Shown piece after piece: positions 33,697-43,900 of a stretch of 64,000 nucleotides of DNA (its first letter is position 1; every line of letters begins with the position of its first letter). The notes beneath the pieces were generated by a model. The model did not search any database, was not told the DNA's origin, and worked only from the letters and a program-made list of their open reading frames with translations. Origin of the DNA: Pseudomonadales bacterium (GTDB taxonomy: Bacteria; Pseudomonadota; Gammaproteobacteria; Pseudomonadales; JAHRWD01); contig JARGPR010000001.1 in NCBI GenBank assembly GCA_029210125.1, positions 186,001-250,000 on the forward strand, given 5' to 3'. Both the position numbers and the translations under genes were made by a program.

Positions 33697-34054
33697 CCTT
33701 CAGATCAGCAAAGGGGTTATGGGTAGCCGGTTCAACCGCCGAACCTGGGCTATTGCCATATTGAACAAAGTTCACATACTTGCTGTGTTCTTCGTCATGG
33801 CAATAGATGCACAATAACTCCCAGTTGCTGCCATCGACAGGATTATTGTCATGGTTGTGATCGACGTGATGAACCGTTAATTCACGAACATTGGCATGAC
33901 CAAACTCACGGCTGCAACGTCCGCAAATCCACGGGTAGAGTTTTAATGCCTGCTCCCGGTAACCCTTTTCCCGCCTGGCAATGTAGGCTCGTTGCTCCGC
34001 TAAAACCTGATCTACTTTACTGGAAGCGCGCTTCTGGTCAGTAGTTTTGCTCAT
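33671..34054 (-). CDS. yajD: YajD-family HNH nuclease
   Basis: This 127-residue protein is basic at the N-terminus, then has two zinc Cys pairs (CGRCSREFGH and CIYCHDEEH) around the HNH core (LTVHHVDHNHDNNPVDGSNW). This is the YajD layout. HNH nucleases cut DNA using a single metal; YajD's biological role is not established. It stands alone, 53 bases downstream of the dienelactone hydrolase stop on the same strand. Its 3' end forms half of the terminator of the convergent gene. Confidence 0.9.
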   Translation of the reverse strand: MSKTTDQKRASSKVDQVLAEQRAYIARREKGYREQALKLYPWICGRCSREFGHANVRELTVHHVDHNHDNNPVDGSNWELLCIYCHDEEHSKYVNFVQYGNSPGSAVEPATHNPFADLKEKMKAQEK

Positions 34055-34107
34055 CGATTAAGCCCTGTTCGCAAAGTGTCTGCCTAGGTTTGGGGTGTTA
34101 AAGAGCC

Positions 34108-34827
34108 TTATTCGAAAACCTCTTCGAGGAAATTCAATAAACTTGCCCAGGATCTGCGGTCCGCAATCGGGCTATAAACCATGCCCATTTCCGGACTTGC
34201 GGCGGATGGTTTGGTAAAGGCGTGCGCGGTATTTCCGTAGGCATGAATTTGCCAGTCGGCACCGGCATGCGTGAGTTCCTCCTGCAGCGCGATCACGCTG
34301 TCGGTGGGTACCATTGGGTCGTCGTTGCCGTGCAGACACAGTACCTTGGCTGTGATTTTATTGCCGTCGGTATTTCCCGGGGCGTTAAACAATCCGTGGA
34401 AACTGATGGCTGCAAGAATATCCTGATTGGTTCTTGCCAGGTCGAGCGAGCACAGGCCGCCAAAGCAATAGCCCATACTGGCGATTTTGCTGGCATCTGT
34501 TTCCGGTTGTTGGCTGGCGGTGGCTAATGCTGCGGCCATACGTTGTTGCAAAACCGCTCGGTCATCCATGAAAGGTTGCATGAGTGCTGCATTTTCTTCT
34601 GGGTCATCCCCTCCTTTACCCTTGCCGTACATATCCAGTGAGAAGGTGGTATAACCATAACCAGCTAATTTTTCCGCCCGTTGGTCCTCAAAATCACTAC
34701 GGCCTGCCCAGGTGTGCCCAATGATCACGCAGGGTCGCGGGCCCTGTAGTGCATCATCGTAGGCAAGATAACCTTCAAGCAGGGTATCGCCGTCGTAGTA
34801 TTCTACTAATCGATGTTGAACTGTCAT
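34108..34827 (-). CDS. Dienelactone hydrolase family protein
   Basis: This 239-residue alpha/beta hydrolase has a cysteine nucleophile in ASMGYCFGGLCSLDLAR (G-x-C-x-G-G), an acid in HGNDDPMVP and a catalytic His in GNTAHAFTKPSA. The cysteine instead of serine is typical of the family. The N-terminal YYDGDTLLEGYLAY and RPCVIIGHTWAGRSDFEDQR also fit. Substrate is unknown; no ring-cleavage genes are nearby, so a general carboxymethylenebutenolidase-like or esterase role is likely. Its upstream region diverges from the copper-chaperone genes. Confidence 0.88.
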   Translation of the reverse strand: MTVQHRLVEYYDGDTLLEGYLAYDDALQGPRPCVIIGHTWAGRSDFEDQRAEKLAGYGYTTFSLDMYGKGKGGDDPEENAALMQPFMDDRAVLQQRMAAALATASQQPETDASKIASMGYCFGGLCSLDLARTNQDILAAISFHGLFNAPGNTDGNKITAKVLCLHGNDDPMVPTDSVIALQEELTHAGADWQIHAYGNTAHAFTKPSAASPEMGMVYSPIADRRSWASLLNFLEEVFE

Positions 34828-35135
34828 TTTGTGATAACTCCGTTTGTTCGTTGTCAGGCATAGCCTGCCTGAAATAAAAATAAATCAATTTGCATGGGTT
34901 CGGCCATTCAAACATGTTTCAACGTGTATGTTGAGAAAATATTCAGGTGTGGTGTAAGCAGTGTAAGTTAAGAGGTAACAGCTAGATTCAATATGTATGA
35001 TTTTGAAGCAATGAATAGTTTTGGCTATGTTAAAATATTGAACCTTAGCGCATCATCACCGCTAAACATTAAGAAAATATGAGTGCGGGTTTAGCCCGTT
35101 TTTAACTGCTAGCGAAATCTAAATTCAGTGTGACC
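34828..35135. other. Divergent intergenic region with a possible terminator
   Basis: No protein gene is seen. It holds the promoters of the dienelactone hydrolase and PCuAC genes. A short hairpin GCGGG-TTTAG-CCCGT with TTTTT after it (about 35086-35103, plus strand) could end a small transcript or attenuate the PCuAC gene. Confidence 0.4.
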
Positions 35136-35558
35136 ATGAAATTTCGACGATCTATTGTTTGCCTCTTTTTATTATCTATCCCGTGTCTGGTGTTCGGGGA
35201 GGTAATTGTAAAATCTCCCTGGATTGCGGCACCTCCACCCGGTAGTCGCGCACTAGCGGCATACATGCAAATACACAACGAAAATGAGCATGACCATATC
35301 CTCACCTCAGTTAGATCGATTCAGTTTGAAGATATCCAGATTCATCGTTCAGAGATGAAAGATGGAATGATGACAATGGAGCAGATGCCATCTATAGAAA
35401 TTCCAGCGCGAGGAATGGTGGAACTTTCATCCCGGGGTTTGCATATGATGCTAATGAAGCCGGTGCGGTACTTTAAAGCTGGCGATACCATTGAGCTTGA
35501 TTTGATATTTGAAGATGGGGCTGTACAAAAAATCAGTGTTCCAGTTAAGAAAAGGTAA
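35136..35558 (+). CDS. Periplasmic copper chaperone PCuAC
   Basis: This 140-residue protein starts at ATG 35136 (GTG 35130 is less likely). The signal peptide is VCLFLLSIPCLVFGE. The Cu(I) site H(M)x10Mx21HxM is seen as IQIHRSEMKDGMMTMEQM and SSRGLHMMLMKPV. PCuAC receives copper and hands it to the CuA/CuB sites of cytochrome oxidase, often with SCO1. The SCO1 gene follows 10 bases later, which supports that role. The oxidase genes are not in the window. Confidence 0.9.
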   Translation: MKFRRSIVCLFLLSIPCLVFGEVIVKSPWIAAPPPGSRALAAYMQIHNENEHDHILTSVRSIQFEDIQIHRSEMKDGMMTMEQMPSIEIPARGMVELSSRGLHMMLMKPVRYFKAGDTIELDLIFEDGAVQKISVPVKKR

Positions 35559-35568
35559 TGCAAGGAAG

Positions 35569-36210
35569 ATGACAGATCAAAATAAAAAGATAGGTCTATT
35601 GATTTACCCCGTGGCTATGATTCTGTTTGGAGCCCTGGGATACGGAGCCTTCATGCTGCAATCGGGTGGTGAGCCCACATTGGCTGAGCTGGAGCAGGGT
35701 GTTGTGCTGGATCCACCCCGTAGCATTAAGTGGAATAAACTGGTTGCCCAAGATCACAGCACTTTCACGCCGCGTGAGCTGCAGGGAAAATGGTCCTATC
35801 TTTATATGGGTTATCGGTCATGCCCCGATGCATGCCCCGTTGCTATGGCGGTACTTGGCAGGGTTTCACAAAAGCTGATTGAATTGGAGCTGCCTGCAGA
35901 ACAGCAACCACAGTTTTTGTTTATGTCTGTGGACCCAGGGCGTGACACCCCCGAGTTATTAGCGGAGTACGTTGCTTTTTTTGGAGATCAGTTTATCGGC
36001 ATTACCGGTGAGCACGAGCAACTACGGGCTATATCGTTGCAGTTAGGTGCGATCTATTATGTACCGGAGGATCCAGAAACCGATGATTACGAAGTGGGTC
36101 ACAGTGATAGTATTTTTCTAATGAACCCTGAAGGTCAGTTGCGAGTGATCTCTAGACCGCCCCATGATCCGGATATGATCGTGCGCAACCATCTCAAGTT
36201 ATTCGATTGA
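35569..36210 (+). CDS. SCO1/SenC copper-insertion protein
   Basis: This 213-residue protein starts at ATG 35569 (preceded by AAGGAAG; the frame is open upstream within the previous gene). One N-terminal membrane anchor (IGLLIYPVAMILFGALGYGA) is followed by a thioredoxin-like domain. The Cu-binding Cys-x3-Cys is in SCPDACPVAMAV, and the distal His is in EVGHSDSIFLMNPEG. FMSVDPGRDTPELLAEYV is a SCO signature. It helps to assemble the CuA centre of cytochrome c oxidase, together with the PCuAC protein just upstream. Confidence 0.93.
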   Translation: MTDQNKKIGLLIYPVAMILFGALGYGAFMLQSGGEPTLAELEQGVVLDPPRSIKWNKLVAQDHSTFTPRELQGKWSYLYMGYRSCPDACPVAMAVLGRVSQKLIELELPAEQQPQFLFMSVDPGRDTPELLAEYVAFFGDQFIGITGEHEQLRAISLQLGAIYYVPEDPETDDYEVGHSDSIFLMNPEGQLRVISRPPHDPDMIVRNHLKLFD

Positions 36211-36597
36211 TATTCGGCTATGTGGTTTGATTGAATATCCGGATCGACCTTAATTTCCCCAAGTCGTCATGGCCCCTCTATGACCTGCCTTTCAATCGAT
36301 ATTTCCATTTATAGGTTAATCCGCATATTCGTCAGATTCGCCTAACCTTCGATCCTACAAATTAAAGACATAGAGTCGTCGTTACGTTGCAGGTTAAGTT
36401 GCCCTTTATCTGTGCATACTTAATTTGATAGGATGCGCCCGCGCGGCGAGAAAGGGATATGTTGTCGATGAATTTAACCTGAAATTGCGGGTTTTGGCGG
36501 ACGGAATCAAAGGGCACACGGGCAAGTACAGAGGTACCGCCCACCCATTCAAAACCGTTAAGTAGCAGACTTGCTGGTATACCGAACAGGATTCAAC
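36211..36597. other. Gap before pit; possible gene remnant on the minus strand
   Basis: A minus-strand frame (36362-36544 and upstream) reads GFEWVGGTSVLARVPFDSV and onward for about 65 residues, but has no ribosome site and no family I know. It may be the decayed tail of a gene. Otherwise the gap holds the promoter of the phosphate transporter. Confidence 0.35.
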
Positions 36598-38154
36598 ATG
36601 GCATCACGAAACAACGATAGTATAAAAGCTACTCTGCCAGCGCGTTGGGAGCTACTGCGTACCGGTGTAGCTTTACTGTTTATTCTGGGTATCGTTTTTT
36701 ACGTTGAAGGCGTGCTAAATGGCAGTTATCTACTAGTTATTGCTGCGATGATTGGTGGCTATATGGCCATCAACATTGGTGCGAACGATGTTGCAAATAA
36801 CGTTGGGCCAGCGGTTGGCTCAGGCGCATTAACGATGATGGGCGCCATTATTATCGCGGTCATCTTTGAAGCTGGGGGCGCCATCATTGCTGGTGGCGAA
36901 GTGGTTGGGACGATTAAAAAGGGCATTATCAATCCGGAGTTGATTGGTGATACGGATACCTTTGTATGGCTGATGATTTCAGCTTTGTTGTCCGGGGCTA
37001 TCTGGCTAAATGTAGCCACAGCACTGGGTGCACCGGTCTCCACAACCCACTCAATTGTAGGTGGTGTATTGGGTGCCGGTATCGCTGCGGGTGGTTTTGC
37101 TATTGCGGACTGGTCCCAGATGGGTGCTATCGCTGCGAGTTGGGTCATTTCACCATTGCTTGGCGGTGGCATCGCCGCAGCTTTCCTCTATTTGATAAAG
37201 CAGACAATTACCTATGAGGTCGATAAATTGGGCGCAGCCCGGCGAATGGTGCCACTGTTGGTTGCGTTCATGGCCTGGAGCTTTTCCACTTATCTGGTTC
37301 TGAAAGGGCTCAAAAAATTATGGAAAGTCGATTTTGGTGGCGCTCTATTGATAGGGTTGGTCGTTGCGGTGATCGTATACCTCATAGTACGGCCTATTAT
37401 CGCCAAAGCGACTCAAACGATGCGCAATGATGTGGACGGGGTAAACCAACTGTTTACCATACCGCTGATTTTTGCGGCGGGACTGCTCAGTTTTGCCCAT
37501 GGCGCGAATGATGTGGCCAACGCGATTGGACCATTGGCTGCAATTAACGATGCGCTGACGAGCGGTGGTATTGTTGCTAAGGCTGCTATTCCGCTATGGG
37601 TAATGATCATTGGCGCCAGTGGTATTGCATTTGGGCTTGCTTTATATGGCCCCAAATTGGTACGCACGGTGGGAAGCGAAATTACCGATCTTGATCAGAG
37701 CCGGGCTTTTTGTATTGCGATGTCCGCAGCGATTACGGTCATCATCGCCAGCCAGATGGCGCTGCCGGTATCATCCACCCATATCGCCGTGGGTGCGGTT
37801 TTTGGTGTTGGTTTTCTGCGTGAACATGTCAAAGCCACCTACGCCAAAGCGATCCATGAAATTGAACTTCACCATCAGGGCGCAGACCGCGAAGAGGTCG
37901 CTGCGTTCCTAGAAAATTTTCAACTCGCAACGTTAAGCGGGCGACGAAAAATCATACAGGAACTAAAAGAGGGTTCCAGCCCAACTAAACTTGCTGAGAT
38001 CGAGCGCCAACAGTTGAATGTGAACTATCGTGAACATCTGGTTAAGCGCTCAGCCTTAACTAAAATAGCTGCCGCCTGGGTTATTACTGTACCTGCATCC
38101 GGCATACTCGCAGCGGTGATTTTTTACACGATTCGGGCTTTGACAGCTTCCTGA
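36598..38154 (+). CDS. PiT-family inorganic phosphate transporter
   Basis: This 518-residue protein starts at ATG 36598 (ACAGGA upstream; the frame is open nine codons further). It carries two PiT signature repeats, INIGANDVANNVGPAVGSGA and SFAHGANDVANAIGPLAAI, and the paired motifs GAPVSTTHSIVGGVLGAG and ALPVSSTHIAVGAVFGVG. A large hydrophilic region (about residues 415-485) is inserted before the last helix. PiT carriers take up metal-phosphate or phosphate with H+ or Na+. No phoU-like gene is next to it. Confidence 0.93.
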   Translation: MASRNNDSIKATLPARWELLRTGVALLFILGIVFYVEGVLNGSYLLVIAAMIGGYMAINIGANDVANNVGPAVGSGALTMMGAIIIAVIFEAGGAIIAGGEVVGTIKKGIINPELIGDTDTFVWLMISALLSGAIWLNVATALGAPVSTTHSIVGGVLGAGIAAGGFAIADWSQMGAIAASWVISPLLGGGIAAAFLYLIKQTITYEVDKLGAARRMVPLLVAFMAWSFSTYLVLKGLKKLWKVDFGGALLIGLVVAVIVYLIVRPIIAKATQTMRNDVDGVNQLFTIPLIFAAGLLSFAHGANDVANAIGPLAAINDALTSGGIVAKAAIPLWVMIIGASGIAFGLALYGPKLVRTVGSEITDLDQSRAFCIAMSAAITVIIASQMALPVSSTHIAVGAVFGVGFLREHVKATYAKAIHEIELHHQGADREEVAAFLENFQLATLSGRRKIIQELKEGSSPTKLAEIERQQLNVNYREHLVKRSALTKIAAAWVITVPASGILAAVIFYTIRALTAS

Positions 38155-38159
38155 GCGAA

Positions 38160-38369
38160 TTAGGTTAGGGAGCTATCTGGATAAAACTCTCGTACACACT
38201 GCTCGCAAATACAGGATTCATTTTGCAGTTCGTCAGGCACCTGCTCCAGCAGTTCATCTGAAAACTCAATATCATCCGCCATGCACCAGCAAGGGGATTG
38301 ATCATTCTCTAACCCACAATTGTTGTGTTGATTGCACAGTGGGCAGTTGGTTTTATACGTTTCATTCAT
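38160..38369 (-). CDS. Cysteine-rich CWC family protein
   Basis: This 69-residue protein has nine cysteines: CPLCNQHNNCG, then SPCWCMADDIEFS (the CWC motif), and a last cluster ESCICEQCVREF. It matches the small Cys-rich CWC family of unknown function, probably a zinc-binding protein. It is the gene after the 3-hydroxyisobutyryl-CoA hydrolase-like gene on the minus strand (50-base gap) and converges with pit. Confidence 0.85.
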   Translation of the reverse strand: MNETYKTNCPLCNQHNNCGLENDQSPCWCMADDIEFSDELLEQVPDELQNESCICEQCVREFYPDSSLT

Positions 38370-38419
38370 ATTGCGATCGTCTGGTTATAGTATTACTTGG
38401 TGGTAGTGTTCAAAGAGTC

Positions 38420-39529
38420 TTAAAGAGTTTTGAAGGTGCGGAAGTGCTCGTTGACCCATTCATTCGGAACATCCGCAATACTGTTATGCTGCCAGCGCGG
38501 GTGTTTATCTTTATCCACTAATAATGCCCTGACTCCTTCGCGGAAATCCGGATGTGCGACACATTGCATCGCCATAGTGAGCTCCATTTCGAATATCTCC
38601 GGGAGTGTTTTCCCCTTACTTCTGCGTAATTGCTGGAATACCAGGTGCGCCGTGGTCGGGCAGCCAACATTCAAATTATTTATCGCATGGCTCCACCAAT
38701 CATCTTCGTTATTATCAGCCTGCCCTAAATTTGAATTCAAGAGATTATCTGCAATTTGAGTGAGATCGCACCCATCAGTAAGTATCTGTATCTGGTGTTG
38801 GTGGCGTTCAAGGTTACCCATTGGCAACGTAGCGCTGATGTCATGGTTTTCACATATTGCTGTCACGACTCTATAGTTTTCCTCAGAATCGGTACTCCAG
38901 GGGCCTGCAATGAGATGGGCTAACACTTGGGTTTTACTTTCGTTCGCAAGGATATGGTTTGCCAATTTTGTATGAAGCCCATCTTTTCCCTTTATATGTG
39001 CACCGGTTAGCCCGACAAACAATCCACAACCTTCAGGCATACGGTTTAAAAACCAGCTGCCACCCACATCGGGAAAAAGCCCGATACCGATTTCAGGCAT
39101 CGCTAGTATGGATGCTGGTGTCGTGATGCGGTGACTGGCTCCCACCATTAAACCGACACCTCCTCCCATCACAATCCCGTGCCCCCAGACTATGATCGGT
39201 TTTTTGTAGTCGTGGATGAGCTGGTCCAATTGATACTCTTCACTAAAAAAATCCAGCGCCAGTGGATTAGGTACGATTGCTTGTTCAGCAACCATGCTGT
39301 CGTAAAGGTGGCGAATATTTCCGCCGGAACACAAACCACGTTCAGAGGAGGAATCGATAAACACCGCCACTATATTTTCATTTTCCTGCCATTTTAAAAG
39401 CTGGGGGTAGAGCGCCCGAATCATCTCCAGACTGAGCGCATTGATAGTTCTGGGATCATCTAAGGTCACCCTTGCAATGCATTTACCCTGGCTGACATGA
39501 ATTTCATCAAAAACGATTGTGCTGGTCAT
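38420..39529 (-). CDS. Enoyl-CoA hydratase/isomerase family, 3-hydroxyisobutyryl-CoA hydrolase-like
   Basis: This 369-residue protein starts at ATG 39527-39529 (MTSTIVFDEIHVSQGK). The frame is open further upstream, but that part is not protein-like. Crotonase motifs are LDDPRTINALSLEMIRALYP, GLCSGGNIRHLY (oxyanion hole) and WGHGIVMGGGVGLMVGASHR. MPEIGIGLFPDVGGSWFLNR and the extra C-terminal domain of about 120 residues mark the HIBYL-CoA hydrolase group, which acts in valine breakdown. No other valine-pathway genes are adjacent, so the assignment rests on sequence alone. Confidence 0.87.
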   Translation of the reverse strand: MTSTIVFDEIHVSQGKCIARVTLDDPRTINALSLEMIRALYPQLLKWQENENIVAVFIDSSSERGLCSGGNIRHLYDSMVAEQAIVPNPLALDFFSEEYQLDQLIHDYKKPIIVWGHGIVMGGGVGLMVGASHRITTPASILAMPEIGIGLFPDVGGSWFLNRMPEGCGLFVGLTGAHIKGKDGLHTKLANHILANESKTQVLAHLIAGPWSTDSEENYRVVTAICENHDISATLPMGNLERHQHQIQILTDGCDLTQIADNLLNSNLGQADNNEDDWWSHAINNLNVGCPTTAHLVFQQLRRSKGKTLPEIFEMELTMAMQCVAHPDFREGVRALLVDKDKHPRWQHNSIADVPNEWVNEHFRTFKTL

Positions 39530-39729
39530 GGTTATGATTCCGGTTTTGAAAAGGTGGTGTGTGAATTTTATGTTGGGCGAGGTCATAGGTATATACGCCA
39601 TCACGAACCTATTCAGGAAAATACACAAGTTATCGTTTGATGAATAGCAATGAAAGGTTGTGGGCGACTCGAACCGGTAAGGCATTTACAATAGAAAATT
39701 AAATTTGTGCGAATCACCCCTGGATCTAA

Positions 39730-40998
39730 ATGTTTAAATTTATTCACGCCGCCGATATTCATCTCGATAGCCCCTTGAGCGGGCTGGAGCGCTACGAAGG
39801 CGCTCCTGTTGACGAGATTCGTAGTGCGACCCGTCGAGCCTTCGATAATTTGATTGAATTTGCTATAAACGAACAGGTAGCCTTCGTGCTGATTGCGGGT
39901 GACCTCTACGACGGCGACTGGAAGGACTACAACACCGGCCTGTATTTTGTAGAGCGAATGGCACGGTTGGCGAATGCCGGAATACGCACCTATATCATCG
40001 CCGGCAATCATGATGCCGCCAGTCAGATTACCAAACACCTTCCGTTGCCTGATAAGGTAAGCCTGTTTGATACCAGAAAACCACAAACCGAAGTTTTGGA
40101 TGACCTTGGCGTAGCCATTATAGGTCAGGGGTTTGCGACCCGAGCCGTAGAGGCCGATATTTCCCTTAACTATCCACAGGGTGATGCGCAGTTACTCAAT
40201 ATTGGTTTATTGCATACATGCCTCGATGGCAAACCCGGTCATGCCCCCTATGCACCCTGTAGCATTGATGGATTGCGCTCAAAGGGGTATCAATACTGGG
40301 CGCTTGGCCATGTTCACCAACGTGAAGTCGTGAGCCAGGAGCCCTGGATTGTATTCCCGGGCAATATTCAAGGGCGACATATCCGCGAAACCGGTGCCAA
40401 GGGTTGCACACTGGTGAGCGTTGAAAACGGCGAGATCTGCGCGGTTGAACACCGCGACCTTGATGTCATGCGATGGTCGCTGTGCAAACTGGATATCAGT
40501 GGTTGCGGAACTACAGATCAACTATATGACCTGGTTCGAGAAACCCTGGAAAACGAGCTAACTGCAGCCGATGGCCGAGTCGTCGCAGCGCGTCTGGTGC
40601 TGCAGGGTGCCAGTAGGCTTCATGCAGCACTGCAGGACAATCCCGAGCGCTGGATTCAGGAGTTTCGTGCTATCGCAACAGGATTGCAGAGCGCTGGCCT
40701 TTGGCTTGAAAAAGTGAGCATCGATACTCGATCGTTGATCTCCGCAGAGGATCAGCTCGCGGGTGATGATGCCCTCAGCGGTTTGCTACAGAGTATTCAG
40801 CGTATCGAGCTGGATGAGGATGCGCTCACTGAACTTGCTCTGGAAATCGCCCCACTTCGTTCTAAATTACCCGCTGAAATACTCAGTCAGGATGACCCAG
40901 CGAATCAACAGGGCGTTATCAATGCCCTTGAGGATATCAAGCAGCTACTAGCAACCCGACTGCTCGCGACGGAACCATCGGGGAGCAGTGAACAGTGA
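39730..40998 (+). CDS. yhaO: SbcD/YhaO-like metallophosphoesterase (DNA repair exonuclease)
   Basis: This 422-residue protein has the five metallophosphoesterase motifs: FIHAADIHLD, IAGDLYDGDW, IIAGNHDAAS, LLHTCLD and YWALGHVHQRE. The C-terminal 150 residues are a capping and interaction domain. It resembles YhaO of Bacillus and other SbcD/Mre11 relatives. It overlaps the next gene (a YhaN-like Rad50/SMC ATPase) by 4 bases (GTGA), so they form a complex-like pair. A role in nucleolytic DNA end processing is inferred from the family. Confidence 0.88.
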   Translation: MFKFIHAADIHLDSPLSGLERYEGAPVDEIRSATRRAFDNLIEFAINEQVAFVLIAGDLYDGDWKDYNTGLYFVERMARLANAGIRTYIIAGNHDAASQITKHLPLPDKVSLFDTRKPQTEVLDDLGVAIIGQGFATRAVEADISLNYPQGDAQLLNIGLLHTCLDGKPGHAPYAPCSIDGLRSKGYQYWALGHVHQREVVSQEPWIVFPGNIQGRHIRETGAKGCTLVSVENGEICAVEHRDLDVMRWSLCKLDISGCGTTDQLYDLVRETLENELTAADGRVVAARLVLQGASRLHAALQDNPERWIQEFRAIATGLQSAGLWLEKVSIDTRSLISAEDQLAGDDALSGLLQSIQRIELDEDALTELALEIAPLRSKLPAEILSQDDPANQQGVINALEDIKQLLATRLLATEPSGSSEQ

Positions 40999-43900
40999 AA
41001 ATTGAAAAATTAATGTTGGCGGCCTTTGGGCCGTTTACCGACCGGGTTCTGGAATTTAGTCAGCCTGGTTTACATATTGTTTACGGGCCAAACGAAGCGG
41101 GAAAAAGTTCATCACTGCGTGCCCTGAAAGCATTGCTTTATGGTATTGATAACCGCAGTCGCGATAATTTTATACACACAAATACCAAACTACGGATTGG
41201 CGGTACAGTGCGAAACAGCAGCGGCGATGCACTGGAGTTCTATCGCCGCAAAGGCAATAAAAATACGCTGTTATCTGCGGACCAGCAAAAACTTGATGAT
41301 CAGGCACTGACACCATTTTTACACGGCGTAAGTGGCCAACTTTTTGAAACACTGTTTGCCATCGATCACCGGGCATTAGTACAGGGTGGTCAGCAAATAT
41401 TGGAGCAACAGGGTGAAGTCGGTCAGGCGCTTTTTTCAGCAGCCCTGGGCAGCCATGCGTTACGTTCAGTGTTAGGTGAGCTAGATGTTGAAGCAAGAGG
41501 ACTATTTTTGAGCTCTGCTTCCAATCCGAAAATAAATGCCAATATCAAAATATTTAAAGAGTTAAAGAGAGAGATTAAAGAAAGCTCTCTTTCATCCAGT
41601 AAGTGGGAACAATCGCGTCAAACCTTAAAAAACACTTCGGATAAACTGTCCGAAGCTCAGGAGGCACTGCGGAATAACCGTAGTGAATTAAATCGCCTTA
41701 AACGTGTACAACGGGTACTGCCAAAACTCGCGCGTCGCAAGGGTTTACTGCAACAGTTGGAGGAGATGAAGGGTACCGTCGAACTCAGGCCAGACTTCGG
41801 CCAAAGATATCAGCAAGCAGTCCATGACCTGAAGTCCGCGCAAGGGGTGCTTGCCAAACAATCGCCACGTCTCGAGGAACTTAAAGCACAGTTGGATAAT
41901 TTTTCGGTTTCGCAAAACCTGCTGGATCGCGCTGACTCTATAACTGATCTGTATTCAGGTTTGGGAACGTACCGGCAGGCATTACAAGACCGCCCTGAAC
42001 TGGTGGCTAACCGTCAATATTTGCTAACGGAGTGTGCCTCTCTGTTAAGAGAGATACGTCCCGACCTGAAGTGGGAGCAAATAGAAATATTGCGACCATT
42101 GTTGCTGCAACGGCAAAATATAATCGAACTGGGTAGTCAGAATTCATTGCTGACCTCCCGTGTAAAAGAACTTAAGCAAAAGCAGCTCGAAACATCTCAT
42201 AAACTGGAGGCTGTTGAGCGCGAACAGCAACAATTGCCTTTGCCACGAAGTTCCTCAGCACTAAGCCGTGCCATTGCAGCAGCAAGGAAACTAGGTGGAC
42301 TCGATGCCGTTATTCAATCAACGCAAACAGAGTTATTGATACTGCAGAAAGCCTGTGATGATGAACTTAGCCGACTGACGTTGTGGGCGGGTGAGTTACA
42401 GGATGTCTCCTGGTTAGCTATCCCTACTCGAGAAAATATCAGCCATTTTGAGCAACGTTATGACCAATTTGAGCAACAGCTGAGTCGGAATGTCGAAGTG
42501 CAAGACAAAACCGAGCATGAAATTGTAGCAACACAAAAACAGCTCGATGAGATCCAGCGAACCGGTGATATACCTACCGAGGCTGATCTGATTTCTGCCA
42601 GAGAAAAGAGAAATCAATTTTGGCAAAGACTACGTCAACAATGGATCGATGGTGAGAATGTTTATTCCCAAAATTTGGAATTGGATAAATGTTCTTTTGA
42701 AGACTACGAGAAATGGGTAAGGGTAGCGGACGATTTATCCGATCGCCTGCGCCGTGAGTCGGACCGGGTATCCGCTATTGCAAATTTGAAGGCTCGTGAA
42801 AAATCAGCGTTGGAGCAGCAACTGAAATTGGTCGAGCAACAGGAAAGCCTTCAAGATATAAAAATAGAGATTGACGAAGAGTGGCACGCACTCTGGTCCA
42901 CTTGCGGATTGAAGCCAGAAACACCCCGTGAAATGCGTGGATGGCTAGAGCGCTTCGAAGCGCTTCGAATTCAGGTTAGTAGGCTGACGACATTGACTCA
43001 GGAGTTGAGTCAATCCAAACAGGTTCGTATGGAACATATGACACTACTCAGTAAATTACTTTTTGATGGATGTGATGTACCACAAGATACACAGCTGAAA
43101 GCTCAACCCCTAGAGTCAATGCTTGTTGATTGTGAGGCTGCCGTACAGGAATGGGATAAAACTGAGCAAAAAAGAAATTTACTGGATCAGGAATCAGGGA
43201 GCATTAAACATGAGTTGGCGCTATTAGAATCCAGTTGCCAGTTAGCTAATTCGGAGCGAGAGAATTGGCAGCAATCATGGGATGACTTACTAAACACATT
43301 TGGTCTAAAGCATCAGATGACACCGGCAGATTTGAATGAATTTATTGAACAGCTACGGATTTTGTTCGATAGGAAAAAAGAGATAGATGGTTTAAATACC
43401 CGGATTGAAGTACTTGATCGAAGTATTGAATCCTTTAGCGAAAAGGCCGAGTCACTACGTAGCCAGCTTGAACCTGATATGCCGATGCGAGATGCGGATC
43501 AAACGGCTAATGATTTGTACCGGTTGTTAACTAAAAACCGCTCGATCAAAACCCAACGCGAACATGCCGAGCAACAGTTTCAGCAAGCGAGTGAAGAAGT
43601 TGAAGCCTCATTTGCAATTATTAATGAAATGAATGGAGTTCTAAGTGAACTGTGCAAAGAAGCTAAATGTTCCAGTCACGAAGAGTTAGATCAAGCGCAA
43701 CGGCTAGCTTCGGATTATCAGGCAATTAAATCAAATATCGAACAAAATCTCGCTGAGCTTATAGAGGCGGGTGAGGGTGCCGATCTTGAGCAATTGCAAC
43801 AGGAGATAAACGAAGTGAACCCCGATCAGTTAGCGAGTAACATCGAACTATTGGTGGGCACCATTGATCAGGAACTTGAACCACAGGCTGCCGAATTGGC

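Noticed and set aside
36362-36544. 60-residue minus-strand frame before the phosphate transporter
   Set aside because: No ribosome site and no recognisable family. It could be a remnant, so it is only mentioned under the gap.
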